Shown here: one piece after another, positions 51,700-62,660 of the stretch
Layout: every line of letters begins with the position of its first letter
Position numbering within the stretch: position 1 is the first letter of the stretch
Source: Siphonodentalium dalli
Taxonomy: Eukaryota > Mollusca > Scaphopoda > Gadilida > Siphonodentaliidae
Direction of reading: 5' to 3'
Assembly (NCBI GenBank): GCA_032622095.1
Contig: CP136061.1
Coordinates: forward strand, 26,528,273-26,592,272
Length of the DNA: 64,000 bases
Notes under the pieces: model-generated
What the model saw: the letters and a program-made list of their open reading frames with translations, nothing else
Told to the model about the DNA's origin: nothing
The model's database searches: none
Position numbers and translations under genes: made by a program

Positions 51700-52090
51700 G
51701 ATCCTTTCTTAATGAAAATTTAGCTGCGAATGAGCTAGTACCTCGAATCACCGTCTTTTTATATGATGGGTGACGTTGAAAAAATGAAATTGACCAATCG
51801 AGTAGCGCCTACGGCGGAGCCATTAATAATTAATGCCCGCCCCGTCTTCGTATGGGGCCGTCTTCGTATGGGGCCGACTTCGTTCCATGTTTTATCTTGT
51901 TTTTAATCAATAAATAATCAGATGTTTTATCATGTATATATTGACTGATTCTTCCGTGTTTTAACTTGTTTTTAATCAATAAATCTTCGGATGTTTTATC
52001 ATGTAAAACGTATATATTCATGTCATTATTTGAATTTGTTGATGTGTGTTAATTACTATGTTAGTATGTACGGTATATATATTCAGCCCT

Positions 52091-52192
52091 CATAATTGGC
52101 TACGGCAATCCCTAAGCCATTTGCTGAAGCAAGCTGGGCCACGATAAAGGGTTGCCGTAGCAGATTGCCGAAGCCAAACAATCTGAATTAAA
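52091..52192. other. Asymmetric centre of the palindrome
   Basis: About 100 bp between the arms do not pair symmetrically. Inside, GCTACGGCAA (52099-52108) pairs with TTGCCGTAGC (52152-52161), leaving a ~43-nt loop offset from the main axis. A second GATTGCCGAAGCC follows at 52163-52175, an alternative partner for GGCAATC. The centre could switch between two hairpin forms. Confidence 0.7.
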
Positions 52193-52484
52193 AGGGCTGT
52201 ATATATATACCGTACATACTAACATAGTAATTAACACACATCAACAAATTCAAATAATGACATGAATATATACGTTTTACATGATAAAACATCCGAAGAT
52301 TTATTGATTAAAAACAAGTTAAAACACGGAAGAATCAGTCAATATATACATGATAAAACATCTGATTATTTATTGATTAAAAACAAGATAAAACATGGAA
52401 CGAAGTCGGCCCCATACGAAGACGGCCCCATACGAAGACGGGGCGGGCATTAATTATTAATGGCTCCGCCGTAGGCGCTACTCG

Positions 52485-52528
52485 ATTGGTCAATTTCATT
52501 TTTTCAACGTCACCCATCATATAAAAAG
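52485..52528 (+). promoter_or_regulatory. CCAAT/TATA promoter of the right-arm PC4-like gene
   Basis: An inverted CCAAT box (GATTGGTCAA, ~52483-52492) lies ~35 bp before TATAAAAAG (52520-52528). The start codon at 52584 is ~56 bp past the TATA box, so the leader would be short. The mirror-image promoter is at ~51755-51800. Confidence 0.65.
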
Positions 52529-52583
52529 ACGGTGATTCGAGGTACTAGCTCATTCGCAGCTAAATTTTCATTAAGAAAGGATC

Positions 52584-53096
52584 ATGGATTCTAAGATTCT
52601 CGTCAAAAATTTAGGGAGGGACCGATTTCTCACAGTCGGTGAATATGAGGACCGGAAATACGTTGACTTACGAATATGGAAAGAAGGCAAAATCCCTACG
52701 ACATTCGGGGCTCGTATGAGCTTACAAAGATGGCAATGTCTGACTGAAAATATAAAGTCCATCGGCGAACATTTAGTATCCAGGAGTCCTATGGATAAAG
52801 TGCATCTGGGACACAATCTACATGCGGTTTTAGACCATAATAATGGTGTAGTACACTTACGCCAGTATTTCACACCGAAGGACTCTGAACATTTGCACCC
52901 CACGAAGAAAGGCTGTACGATTAACCAACAGGAATTTGATATATTGTTTCAACACATTGACGCCGTTAATCATGTTTTACCTGAATTAGAGAATGTGAAA
53001 GCTTGTTATTTAACGCACGATGGACAGATGGAAGCGTTAGCGTGTACAGAATGCAATCCCGGAGGTTATGGATTTTACACTCAACGTGATTATTGA
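52584..53096 (+). CDS. Double PC4-like (ssDNA-binding cofactor) protein
   Basis: 170 aa, no intron, TATA box upstream, AATAAA at 53133-53138, start context GATCATGG. Residues ~13-65 (RFLTVGEYEDRKYVDLRIW, then FGARMSLQRWQCLTENI) fit the PC4/SUB1 fold: a beta segment ending in VD(I/L)R, a basic/glycine link, then SL..WQ.L. Residues ~78-133 repeat it better: VVHLRQYF, PTKKGCTINQQEFDILFQHI. PC4 proteins normally have one such domain, bind single-stranded or melted DNA and modulate transcription or replication. The C-terminal ~35 residues hold CTEC and end GFYTQRDY. Two PC4 units in one chain would mimic the natural PC4 dimer. The assignment is by eye; the function here is inferred. Confidence 0.75.
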   Translation: MDSKILVKNLGRDRFLTVGEYEDRKYVDLRIWKEGKIPTTFGARMSLQRWQCLTENIKSIGEHLVSRSPMDKVHLGHNLHAVLDHNNGVVHLRQYFTPKDSEHLHPTKKGCTINQQEFDILFQHIDAVNHVLPELENVKACYLTHDGQMEALACTECNPGGYGFYTQRDY

Positions 53097-53132
53097 ACTT
53101 TGACCGTGTGAGGAATACTTATTTTCATCGTA

Positions 53133-53138
53133 AATAAA
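53133..53138 (+). terminator. Poly(A) signal of the PC4-like gene
   Basis: AATAAA 37 bp after the TGA stop. The mirror copy is in the left arm. Confidence 0.6.
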
Positions 53139-54092
53139 ATATTAACTTATACCATGTTATTCTCAATTATTTCGGACATATACCCGCGTTGGGGGGAGGG
53201 TGTGTGTGTGCGACGATTATTCATGTTTAAATGTTTTGGTGAATTATCGAAAGATCTCTATTTTTATTTATTTTATTGACGGCGACGTCGAACCTTCCTA
53301 CATGGTGAAAACCGCGTCAAGATCCGACTTCTAGAACTCTAGATAAGGCATATTATGTCCACTGCACGTGCGGCTTTAATGACGTCATAGATATTTCAAA
53401 ATAGCCTATCTCCGAGGCGGAGAGAGGTACGGACGAGTCGTTTTCAGATTATTTTTCAGACAGAAGGGGACTATCGTTTGTGGTCGGTTAAGACGAGATA
53501 TTAAGTTTTTTAATTTATTTTGCCAATTAGTGGGATCCCTCTATTTTACCCCCATGGAAATAATGTATATACTCGCGAACACTCATTTTAAAGATTACCC
53601 CGAAGAACTGTTTAAACAATTTAGTTCATTTCAGAACTGAACGAGTACCGTAGGCCATCACTATCATTTACACGATACATCGCCGAAAAAGATTACAAAT
53701 TCTCCAAATTGTGAATTTATTGGTCCGAAACGTGGACCCTCTTTATAATAGGGCGACGTAGGAATTTGACTGCCAATATTCAAAACCGTGTTATATCTGT
53801 TTAAAAGTAGACAACTATGTTCGCACACAACTAATGCGTTATTTAATTAAGCATGGCGGATATTTAACCTTTTATAGGACAGGCCGGCAGTATGCTAATA
53901 AGCCAATTATACTACATTACAAACTGTACTCGCTGTTAATACACCGCTGCGCACGTGTCGCGGAATGAAAATGACTGCGAGTGTATCGGCTAATTCCAAT
54001 GACCGGAAATGGGCAGAACGTTGAAACATCTGGTGTAATTATACTGTAACGTGAATTTCGGTCAAGCATAGTGGCGATGATTCGTTACTGGG
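53139..54092. other. Intergenic DNA between the two right-arm genes
   Basis: No coding sequence seen. A perfect CRE-type palindrome TGACGTCA lies at 53380-53387, mirrored in the left arm near 50896-50903. The intervening DNA is as well matched between arms as the genes. Confidence 0.5.
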
Positions 54093-54102
54093 TATAATAT
54101 AA
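54093..54102 (+). promoter_or_regulatory. TATA-like element of the small acidic gene
   Basis: TATAATATAA 35 bp before the ATG at 54137. This implies a very short leader, or a start site further down if another element is used. Confidence 0.4.
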
Positions 54103-54136
54103 GGTGAAATTCTTCACTTGACACAAAACTACAGAC

Positions 54137-54766
54137 ATGGAAACACCTAACGCATTTAGTGACGGCGAGACACCCACGATGGAAATGGTATGTATAAATA
54201 TAACTTTTATTTCATTTTAAATTGAACATGATATTTAGTTAAAGGCAATAGTAGCGTTCGTTTGAGAAATATTCATACTCGTTGAAACCGGGGATTTCTT
54301 TGTGTATTGTTTTTGAATTCGAACAATTTATATAGTATACTCGTATTCTGTCAGCGGTGCGATTTTATTGGTTTTTAATTACACAACCCCAAACGCTCTT
54401 TATTCATATCGGGAAAACAGTAACTAATAACGCTTTTAATATATCCGAGGGCTAAACGAAAGACGAGTTGCTTGGAACAAGATTTTTATAACATATTCAT
54501 GTAAAGCCTATATTTTTTACTACTGGCCCTAAAATAGTAAGGAACCATATTGATAACCCAACATTGACACACCTTCGTTAATCACTCGTATCCGTATAAT
54601 AATTTTTTTTTAATCCGAACGTCTTTTCTTCTGTTTCCAGCCAAAAGACGAAATGAGCAATTGGGACGATTGGGAGCTGAGCGACGAGGAAAAGACAATG
54701 ACTTCGTGCACGTGGGACAGCGATGACGTAGAGCCGCCGAAGAAGAAAGGGGACAATAAGGATTAA
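54137..54766 (+). CDS. Small acidic two-exon protein, right-arm copy
   Basis: Exon 1 is 54137-54187 (METPNAFSDGETPTMEM), followed by donor GTATGTATAA. The acceptor is TTTCTTCTGTTTCCAG, and exon 2 is 54641-54766, beginning PKDEMSNWDDWELSDEEK and ending PPKKKGDNKD before TAA. The product is 58 aa, rich in Asp/Glu, with three Trp and a basic tail. AATAAA follows at 54786-54791. Splice consensus, frame continuity and the nearby poly(A) signal support a real gene. I do not recognise the family. The acidic Trp/Asp pattern resembles activation or partner-binding tails, but that is speculation. It lies downstream of the PC4-like gene on the same strand. Confidence 0.62.
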
Positions 54767-55669
54767 CGCCCCTGACAATTTCTATAATAAACGGATTAAT
54801 GTTTTATCGGATTTCGTTCCATTCTGTGTAAAAAAGGGTATAGTAAACATATATATTTTATTCACTATAATTTGATCTACGCATTTTATAACTGTGTGCG
54901 TGGGGGGTGCGTTCATACACTCGCAAATTTTACGGCAAACACTAAAACATTTCGTATATATTAATTTATGAGGGCGTGGATTATAAATAAAGTTTACCTG
55001 GCAAATTTGCGAATTTATCAATGTACCACCATAGACAGAGATATATTTCAAAACAATTTTGTATAGAATATATACTTATACTCACATTATATCAAACGTT
55101 CCTCGTCGTATCTATTTTCATTGAGCCATCTATGATATCACATCAAGAAACGACCGTTTATATACCTGAGGGGGTCGACGAAAAAAGCTATATATAATAA
55201 ACATGTCCGTACGTGTTTATATATTTATAGATGGGGGATCGAGTCTGAACGTGTTATAGCGAATCGACTGGCCGTCAGAAAGCGGCTGTGTCATGACACG
55301 TATTAATAGATAATTTATACAGAAGCACATCGTCGATAGTAAATCGATATTGACTCGTAGTATATGACGTGAGCAGGCGTGGGCGGCGAACGTGTTTGAA
55401 CATGTCCGGCCAAAAATATCCCTTACGTATAATTATATGCTAATGGGGATCATAGACCGACGCGTGGGCGGAGAATATAGGTCAAACTCCATGTACTGCA
55501 GAGAATGTAGGTCAACCTGTCTAGACTGACACCAAACGGGCGGGGTATCATCATCTCTAAGAACAATAACTCTAAACGATAAATAGAGGTACGAAGGCGG
55601 CGAGTTTATAATACCACACCATATTCGCTCATCTTTTCGCTGGTATAAGGACGATAGTTCTTCCCATGA

Positions 55670-55978
55670 TTCGAGACAATACACGGGTGCCATTTGTGCA
55701 GAAATATATTATCGACGAACTACAATTTACAAAGGCATAAGAAAAGTAAAGACGGAGGTATGTCGGGAACACCATCGAATAACGATATATTCAGTCGATA
55801 CGAAGATACTGAGTATGATCTAGATTGCATTTCTTATATCAGGATCATTTTGGATCGTATAACACCGTGTAGATACGCTTTGTTAGCGCTTCACAAATTT
55901 CCCCGTTGTATAATGACACTATCAGATGCCTTTATGACCATAATTGAAACCCATCAGGGCTCATCGAGTGTCTTTTGA
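55670..55978 (+). CDS. Possible C2H2 zinc-finger exon just outside the palindrome
   Basis: An open frame from 55670 encodes GCHLCRNILSTNYNLQRHKK. This is a C2H2-type finger beginning (CxxC, 12 residues, then H) but without a clear second His; the following residues are KSKDGG. It continues into an acidic segment (SRYEDTEYDLD) and stops at 55978. The start codon is not obvious, so it may be an internal exon or a decayed gene. It begins ~120 bp outside the right arm and is absent from the left flank. Whether it belongs to the palindromic element is unknown. Confidence 0.35.
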   Translation, partial: FETIHGCHLCRNILSTNYNLQRHKKSKDGGMSGTPSNNDIFSRYEDTEYDLDCISYIRIILDRITPCRYALLALHKFPRCIMTLSDAFMTIIETHQGSSSVF

Positions 55979-55984
55979 TCAATT

Positions 55985-57075
55985 ATTATCACATTTCACC
56001 AGTTCCAACATGACATGTACAACTTCCCTATCAACAATGTTTTCTAAATTGCCAAAACTGAGTGCATTTATGATGTTGCTTCATATCTGAGGATACCATG
56101 GGGTGTAATTTCATTGATTGCTACCACGCATCAAGGGTCAAAATACAATACACATTTCTCCTGACCAAGGCCTCAGAAAGTGTCTTTTCATCTATTTTTA
56201 TCATATTTCATGAGTTCCAGCATGTAATGTTCACCTTCGCTAGCAATACTGTTCCCTAAAATTGCATATGGACTACATATGGACTGTGGATTGATCTCTA
56301 GGGACCCAATGGCTGTAATTAAATATATTTTAAAAACACATGGAGCTTAAGACATGAAATTTACAATTTTCCTGACCAAATTATGACCTACAATACACTA
56401 TGAGGTCCCTTTATGTTCATAACTCAGTCATAAGTACTCATGAAGTGTCTTTTTATCCATTTTATCACATTTCATGGGTTCCAACATGAAATGTTTACCT
56501 TCACCGCCGACATTGTGGCCTACAGTTGAAAACTTGAGAACATTTACGCTGTGTCTAGGCGACCGATGGGGTGTAATTACATTGATTGTTAAAACACATG
56601 TAGGATAAAATATGAAATTTACACTTTTCCTGACCAAATTATGGCTTACAATCTAGTATGAGATGCCGTTGTTGTCATAACTCAAAGTCATCAGAGCTCA
56701 GTAAGTGCCTTTTGATGCATGTTTATCACATTTGATGAGTTCCAACATGAAATATACACTTTCCCTGGCAAGAATGTTGCCTAAAATTGCAAAATTGAGT
56801 CAATTTATGCTCTAGGTTAATGTCTAGGACACCACTCCCATGTCCCTTAATTCATTTTTTACCATAGATGAAGGGTCAAATATGAAATACATATTTCTCC
56901 TGACCAAATTATGGGGTACATTGGCACTATGAGATGACTTTATGTTCATAACTCAAAGATATGAGGTCTCGTGAAGTGTCTTTACATCTATTTTTATCAT
57001 ATTTCATGAGTTCCAGGATGAAATATTCACCTTCACTAGCAATATTGTTGTCTAAAATTGCAAACGTTTTCTCAA
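55985..57075. repeat. Diverged ~265-bp tandem repeat
   Basis: About four to five copies share TTTATCAYATTTCATGAGTT, CCAACATGAAAT, CTCCTGACCAAATTATG, TTATGTTCATAACTCA and GGGTGTAATT phrases. Copies of GAGTTCCA-CATG lie near 55999, 56210, 56474, 56736 and 57008. Confidence 0.85.
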
Positions 57076-58480
57076 AATATGAGATATTGCGCGAACTGTT
57101 AGTGAGCTAATTGATTTTTGTGTCAAATTTGATCCAACATAGACGAAAACATTCAATAATTATGAAGGACTTACTCGAAAACTGAATTTTTATTGTTTTT
57201 TTTTTTATAAATGTGAGGGTTATTTTCACACTAGCTCTTGTATATTCGTTCTTATGTCATCGTTTTTGTTTCAAAGTATTTGTTTTTTGTTGATAATTGA
57301 CAACCCTGCATTATTTTGATCGAGAATGAAAAACAAAATATTGTATTTTTATGCATTGGTTCGTTATGGTCCTAATATGAAACATTTTAACTCAAATGCT
57401 ATATTATTTCGGTTAAATACAAGCTATGTTAACATTTTTCTAGGAAATATTCATTTCTGCATCATTATATTTGCGATGATGAACACATTCACACATTAGA
57501 CCGAATGGATTCGCACAAAGCCTTCCTTTATTATAAGACTTCGATAGAAATTATATACGTTTTCTCAAATTATAAGATTTTGGTCCAAATTTCATTTAAA
57601 TACTTGATTGTTGCTTCCAACTGTATTTCAAATAGACGAAATATTTCCATTTTATTTAAAAACAGACGAAATATTTACAATGCTTATCAAGTAATTACAT
57701 TGTTCTTCGATATTAGTTGTTAGATTATGGTTTTCTAACGTTTTATGAAGAGTAGTATTCAAAATTTTATATTCCTTTTTTTTTTCTGTCAGTGTAAAGA
57801 GGCAACATTCTGCATATGCATATCTTAAAGAGTGCTTATATACTTTAACATTAAAGTATACATCATAACCCACATATTTGAACACATAACATTCGTGCAT
57901 ATAATGGCATATTGATAAGACACACCGGACCACCATAGAGCTTATAGCGTATGTGGAACTGAATAGTTAACTATAGTAGAGGGCTTTTTTACTTGATTTA
58001 ACAGTGAAAAGGGCACTTAATGTACATCATAATATAACGCACTAATATGTATTGGATTTGCTTTAAGAAACACGGACGTATACATACATCAGATACGCAT
58101 ACTTAGAACACATTCACGTCGTGTATATACTGAAGTATACCACGTATATAGTCCACAAAGACATAGCCCTGCATGTGAAAACTCAGTTTAACTATACATT
58201 AAAGAGCGTTTATACGTGATTTACCTGTGAAAATGGAAATTTTTATACATCATATCACATAGAGGTACCGTACTTGCTTTAAGAATATGGACAGTTATAG
58301 GCACAATCATAACAACAATGGAGACCAGCGTTCTTACACAGAAATCAGTAATTTATGCACTAAAATGGTAACAACAATGAAAATATACACTCTGTGAACT
58401 GCCATAGACATCAGAACTATTAAGAATTTATGAGTTGTCTCGCTTGTTTAGTTGCGATACATGATGCAATAATTTGAGTT
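57076..58480. other. No gene seen
   Basis: Strongly AT-rich sequence. Short frames have no recognisable domain. Confidence 0.4.
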
Positions 58481-59700
58481 ACCAACAATAAAACAGTATT
58501 GACGCTATATATTATCCATATACCGACGGTTTTAGACTATATTTCTACTAATAATGCTATTAAATGAACGACAATTAAGATAAATGCACTATGAATGCAT
58601 ATATGAAGTCAATATGTATACACGCGTCCACATAGCAGGCCTTTTCCAGACCAATGTTTGATACCCCCGTATAAAATAGAGCGTTTTGAGAAGAATATGT
58701 GAAATTAATATGCACATGTGTTCACATAGTAGGTCTTATCGTCATATGAAACTTCCACGTAGTACATGCTTTGTTTCCTCTGTATAACAGACTAAATGTA
58801 TAGGATGTACAATACATATAATTGGTGAAAAGAATACATGAAGTATTTATGCATTAGTCTACACCATATGGGCTCTTTATTGTCTCCATGTAATGGAGAT
58901 TTTAGACTAAATTTCTTCTAATAATGCTATAAATGAACGATAATAAAGAGAAATGAACGATTAAAGAATACATCAAGTAAATATGTATACACGCATCCAC
59001 ATAGTAGGTCTTTTCCAGACCAATGTTTTGATGCCTCTGTATTAACAGAGAGCTTGGAGTATATATGAATGAACGGTAAGGAATATGTGAAATTAATATA
59101 GACATGTGTTCGCATAGTAGCCCTATCGGGGGCATGTTTCCTTAAATGGTAGCAATAATGAAAATTTACACTGTGTATTACAAACCACTCAAGGCTTCAG
59201 AAATATTACTAATTTTTGTGTTGTGATCAGTTGTCTCGCTTGTTTAGCTGCGATACATGATTCAATAATTTCATTTACCGCCAATAAAGCAGTATTGACT
59301 GGTATTGACGCATTATTTTCTCAATATAACGGCGAGTTTAGATTCCTACTAATAATGCTATAAATTAACGACAATAAAGAGAAATCGAAGATTAAAGAGT
59401 ACATCGAATAAATGTGTATACACGCGTTCCGCTCGTATGCCTTTTCCAGACCAATGGTTGATAACCCCCTACATAATAGAGCGTTTTGATAAGAACACGT
59501 GTCCACATAGTAGGCCTTTCGTGACATGAGACTGTCACTTGGTACAGACTGTCACTTGGTACATGCTTTGTTTCCTCTGTATAACAGCCTATCTTGATGG
59601 GAGTTATAATACATATAATTGATGAAAATAATGCATGAAGTAAGTATTTATACACTAGTCTACATAATATGGGCTCTTTAGTTTCTCCATTTAATGGAGA
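58481..59700. repeat. Diverged ~370-430-bp tandem repeat
   Basis: About three copies share TTTTCCAGACCAATG (near 58648, 59016 and 59448), TTTAGACTA with ACTAATAATGCTAT, CACATAGTAGGYCTT and GCTTTGTTTCCTCTGTATAA. The short frames here are by-products. Confidence 0.75.
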
Positions 59701-61768
59701 TTTTAGAGTAATAATATGAATGAACTATGACTAGAATACATCGAAGAACCAGACACCAATGCCATACTCCTACCATCCATGGAGCAATTAATATACATGA
59801 TATAAGACATAAAATACAACAGACAGTATCGTGTGCAACCGCTAAGGTATCATATGAATGAACCGTCATACACAATGATGTTACAACCAAAACTGCCTTA
59901 TGGACGAAATACTGGAACTGATTATACATTTGATACACGACATGTAATTCCACTCTATACATGGTCAGTTAGATATCTTGCGAAAGTGACGTGCACCTTT
60001 AAGGTATGTGACCAAAATGTGTTGTATTGTATTTTATATATATGACCATTTCTGCAGTAAATAACGCCACATCATTACTAGTGGGACTATGTGTGAAGCT
60101 CTTTGAATTAAATGAGCTTACTATGGTGGACATGTTTAACCAGATACGTTCTTCAAATAATGTTGGGATTTAAATTGAAGCTTAATTAGCCCTTCAAGCT
60201 TTCCAAATCAAGGTTATGGCGTGAAACAACCTGGAGAGAAAGATTTTATTTAGTTACTAATGTGGGTTCAAATAGAAACACATGGCGAAGGCCATGATTC
60301 GAGCCTGTATGGCGCTTCATAGCCCATTAAAGGCGCGCCGATGGGTGTGGTTAACTTTAATATGTCATGTGTAGGCCAGAAGCCACGAGGAACCCATTGC
60401 TGTCCATGTCTGTACCCCATATATACTGCTATATGCAGTCGACCTACCTAGGACCTCAGTTTCTCCTTTCCTGTGTGGCTATTCCAAACCCTAGTGAAAT
60501 GCGTTTGAAAATATACAGAGCGTTATTAAGAAGGATCGCTGATGCGTATAATATAACCAATATTTAGTCAACATTTTAAGAAAACCCATTATTGAAACAT
60601 TGCGTTTGATAGTGTAGGGATTTGACCATATAATGGTTATCAGTGAAGTGATGACATGTGCACTAAATGACCTCAGTCAGTAAAGGCTAGTTCAGACCAT
60701 ATGAGAACCACACTCACCACCCATGCCTATATCCAAACAAACACCATGGCGACAGCGAAACACTACGAAGCTTCTCCCCACACGGACACTGTTGTCTTCC
60801 ATGGATAATTTCTGATCCCATGTTGAGACCAAATTTCAGCCAAAGGGATCCCGTGGTTTCTGAGAAAATTATATTACAATGATGTACGGATGACGGACGA
60901 AGAGTGATTGGTTTTAGTTTCCACACAGATGTGTACCAACACGTTTTGAGACTGATATAGATGAAGTGTCCCTTTTATTATTGTTACGATGTGAAGTTGG
61001 CTAGTTCATACCCGTAATATCAGTTTCACTGGCCAGTGTCACTTAGAAACAATATTACGGATCATTGTCACATACAAAGGTCTTCAAAGGGAAGTCTATA
61101 ATATGAGTAATATTTTCGCGGGCTTTTAAAGTTGTATATATATATATATATAATAGGTGTGGCTTCACATTAGCAAAGATGTCCCAATGAACATGCACAC
61201 CGTGAAAGGAGGAAATATTAATAATCAAGGCTGTATTCTCAATACAGGGGGAGGGGGTAATTTAATTTGTTACAGTCAATGGAGCGATTATTAATGAATA
61301 AATTACGGAAAACAAGATGTGAAGAGGCCTATATGACATCTGTAGAGCGTGCTACCTATATGACATCTGTAGAGCGTGCTAACGGATTTAGTCATAGAAA
61401 GAGTAATATCCAAGATGGATGCTTCGTTCAAATTCTATAGAGCCCATCTGGAGGTGCTGCTACTAAACAAGGAATTTTTTCAAAAACTTGGAGATGAAAG
61501 TGGATATTCGAAGATTATGAGGGATTAGAAGTTGTAAGAAAAAGAAGAGCGAATAAAAACAGGAAGTGGTAGATAAAAAAGAGGGATAAAAAAAAAGATA
61601 ACAAAGAAAAATTATGAATAAATAGAGGATATCCACCCTTTTTCAGTGGATATGGGTTATATCTCATGAGTGATGACAAAACATTGAATTTCCACGATAT
61701 GATCAAATAATAAGCATGTGATACAACGCTTAGCCGATGGTTGTGGAGTCAGCCGGTAGGTTTCACGA
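59701..61768. other. No gene supported
   Basis: Mixed AT-rich DNA. It contains a (TA)n run at ~61133-61153. Two adjacent 28-bp copies of CTATATGACATCTGTAGAGC lie at ~61329-61380. An A-rich purine stretch occurs at 61530-61620. Confidence 0.45.
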
Positions 61769-61893
61769 GGGATTGCGTCAGATTCCAATGACTCAGGCGT
61801 TGCGCCGGAAGTAGGGATTGCGCCAGATTCGAATGACTCAGGCATTGCGCCAGAAGTAGGGATTGCGTCAGATTCGAATGACAGACATTGCAG
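61769..61893. repeat. 45-bp tandem repeat, three copies
   Basis: Units begin GGGATTGCGYCAGATTC at 61769, 61814 and 61859 and contain AATGACTCAGGC. The unit length is a multiple of three, so a short minus-strand frame repeats a 15-residue peptide, but there is no sign of a gene. Confidence 0.85.
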
Positions 61894-62029
61894 GAGGCAG
61901 AGTTTCTTATGGGCTGGATCTTATTCTATGGTTTAGGAGACGTGTGTAGACCACTCAATATCCCCTCAGGTGTAGTGTGGAACCCTCAGAAGTGGCAGTG
62001 GGTTAGATATATTAAAAGACCGTTAATTT

Positions 62030-62310
62030 TAAATTATTTTTGAATTTTAGAAAAAGTTGAAGTTTTTTAAGTTTTTCATATTTTTTTAATTTATGATTTT
62101 TTTTTAAAGTTTTTCATTTTTGTTTCTTTTTGAAAAGTTTTTTAAGTTTTTTGAAATTTTTGAGTATTTTGAAGTTTTTAAACTTTTTGAAATTTTGTAA
62201 GTTTTTGAAATTTTTGAACTTTTTGAAATTTTTGAAGTTTTTGAAATTTTTGAACTTTTTGAACTTTTTGAACTTTTTGAACTTTTTGAACTTTTTGAAC
62301 TTTTTATAAG
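62030..62310. repeat. Low-complexity TTTTTGAAC/TTTTTGAAA region
   Basis: Repeats of ~10-11 bp of the form ACTTTTTGAA and AGTTTTTGAA. A Lys/Phe-rich minus-strand frame is a by-product. Confidence 0.9.
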
Positions 62311-62559
62311 TTTTCAATGCGAGTGTCACTTTAACATTATCCCACAGTGTGCGCCATGTGTTACTTTAACATTCATCCATAGTGAGTGTCACTTTAATAA
62401 TCATCCCCAGTGAGAGCCTAGTGTCCCTTTAATATTCAAGACTGAAGCTACCCCACCGAGATCATCACGTGATATACATGTAGATAATATACCATTCATA
62501 TGGAGAAATCTGGATATAACCAGCGGGTCATGTCCGGACATGTCCAACCGGTACAAATA

Positions 62560-62660
62560 GACCGACGCGTGGGCGGAGAATATAGGTCAAACACCATGTA
62601 CTGCAGAGAATGTAGGTCAACCTGTCTAGACTGCCACCAACTGGGGGCGTTATCATCAGT
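62560..62660 (+). repeat. Diverged solo copy of the palindrome arm terminus
   Basis: GACCGACGCGTGGGCGGAGA, ATATAGGTCAAAC, ATGTACTGCAGAGAATGTAG and GTCAACCTGTCTAGACTG match the outer end of the right arm (~55457-55531) in the same orientation, with a few substitutions. It continues to TATCATCAGT, as does the left arm (ACTGATGATA at 48728-48737). The right arm instead turns to TATCATCATCTC. This implies a wider repeat family whose end lies near ACTGATGATA. Confidence 0.75.

Larger units (their letters stand above)
48730..55553. repeat. 6.8-kb near-perfect palindrome with two genes per arm
   Basis: Left-arm base x pairs with base 104283-x across 48730-52090 and 52193-55553 without indels in every segment I compared. 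The matching gene and frame coordinates on both sides all sum to 104283. Pairing fails at 48729/55554 and in a ~100-bp centre. Two substitutions between arms were seen (49378/54905, and near 52082). Each arm carries, from the centre outward, a PC4-like gene and a small two-exon gene, both transcribed outward. Introns and intergenic DNA are as conserved as exons. That points to recent formation, gene conversion or an assembly fold-back. Confidence 0.93.

Noticed and set aside
51380-51712. 110-codon frame opposite the PC4-like gene, and its mirror at 52571-52903
   Set aside because: Shadow of the PC4-like coding sequence on the other strand.
51830-52453. 63-codon frame (start ~52262, mirrored at 51830-52021) with repeated LLIKNK phrases
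   Set aside because: Lies in the promoter region of the PC4-like gene and is a by-product of a DNA repeat with GATTAAAAACAAG. No coding support.
48728-55556. Target-site duplication for the palindrome
   Set aside because: GATGAT on the left and ATCATC on the right are inverted, not direct. Only a trivial TA could be argued, so no duplication is claimed.
61657-62329. Repetitive minus-strand frames (ESxESxAIP and Lys/Phe-rich)
   Set aside because: By-products of the 45-bp repeat and the TTTTTGAAC low-complexity region.
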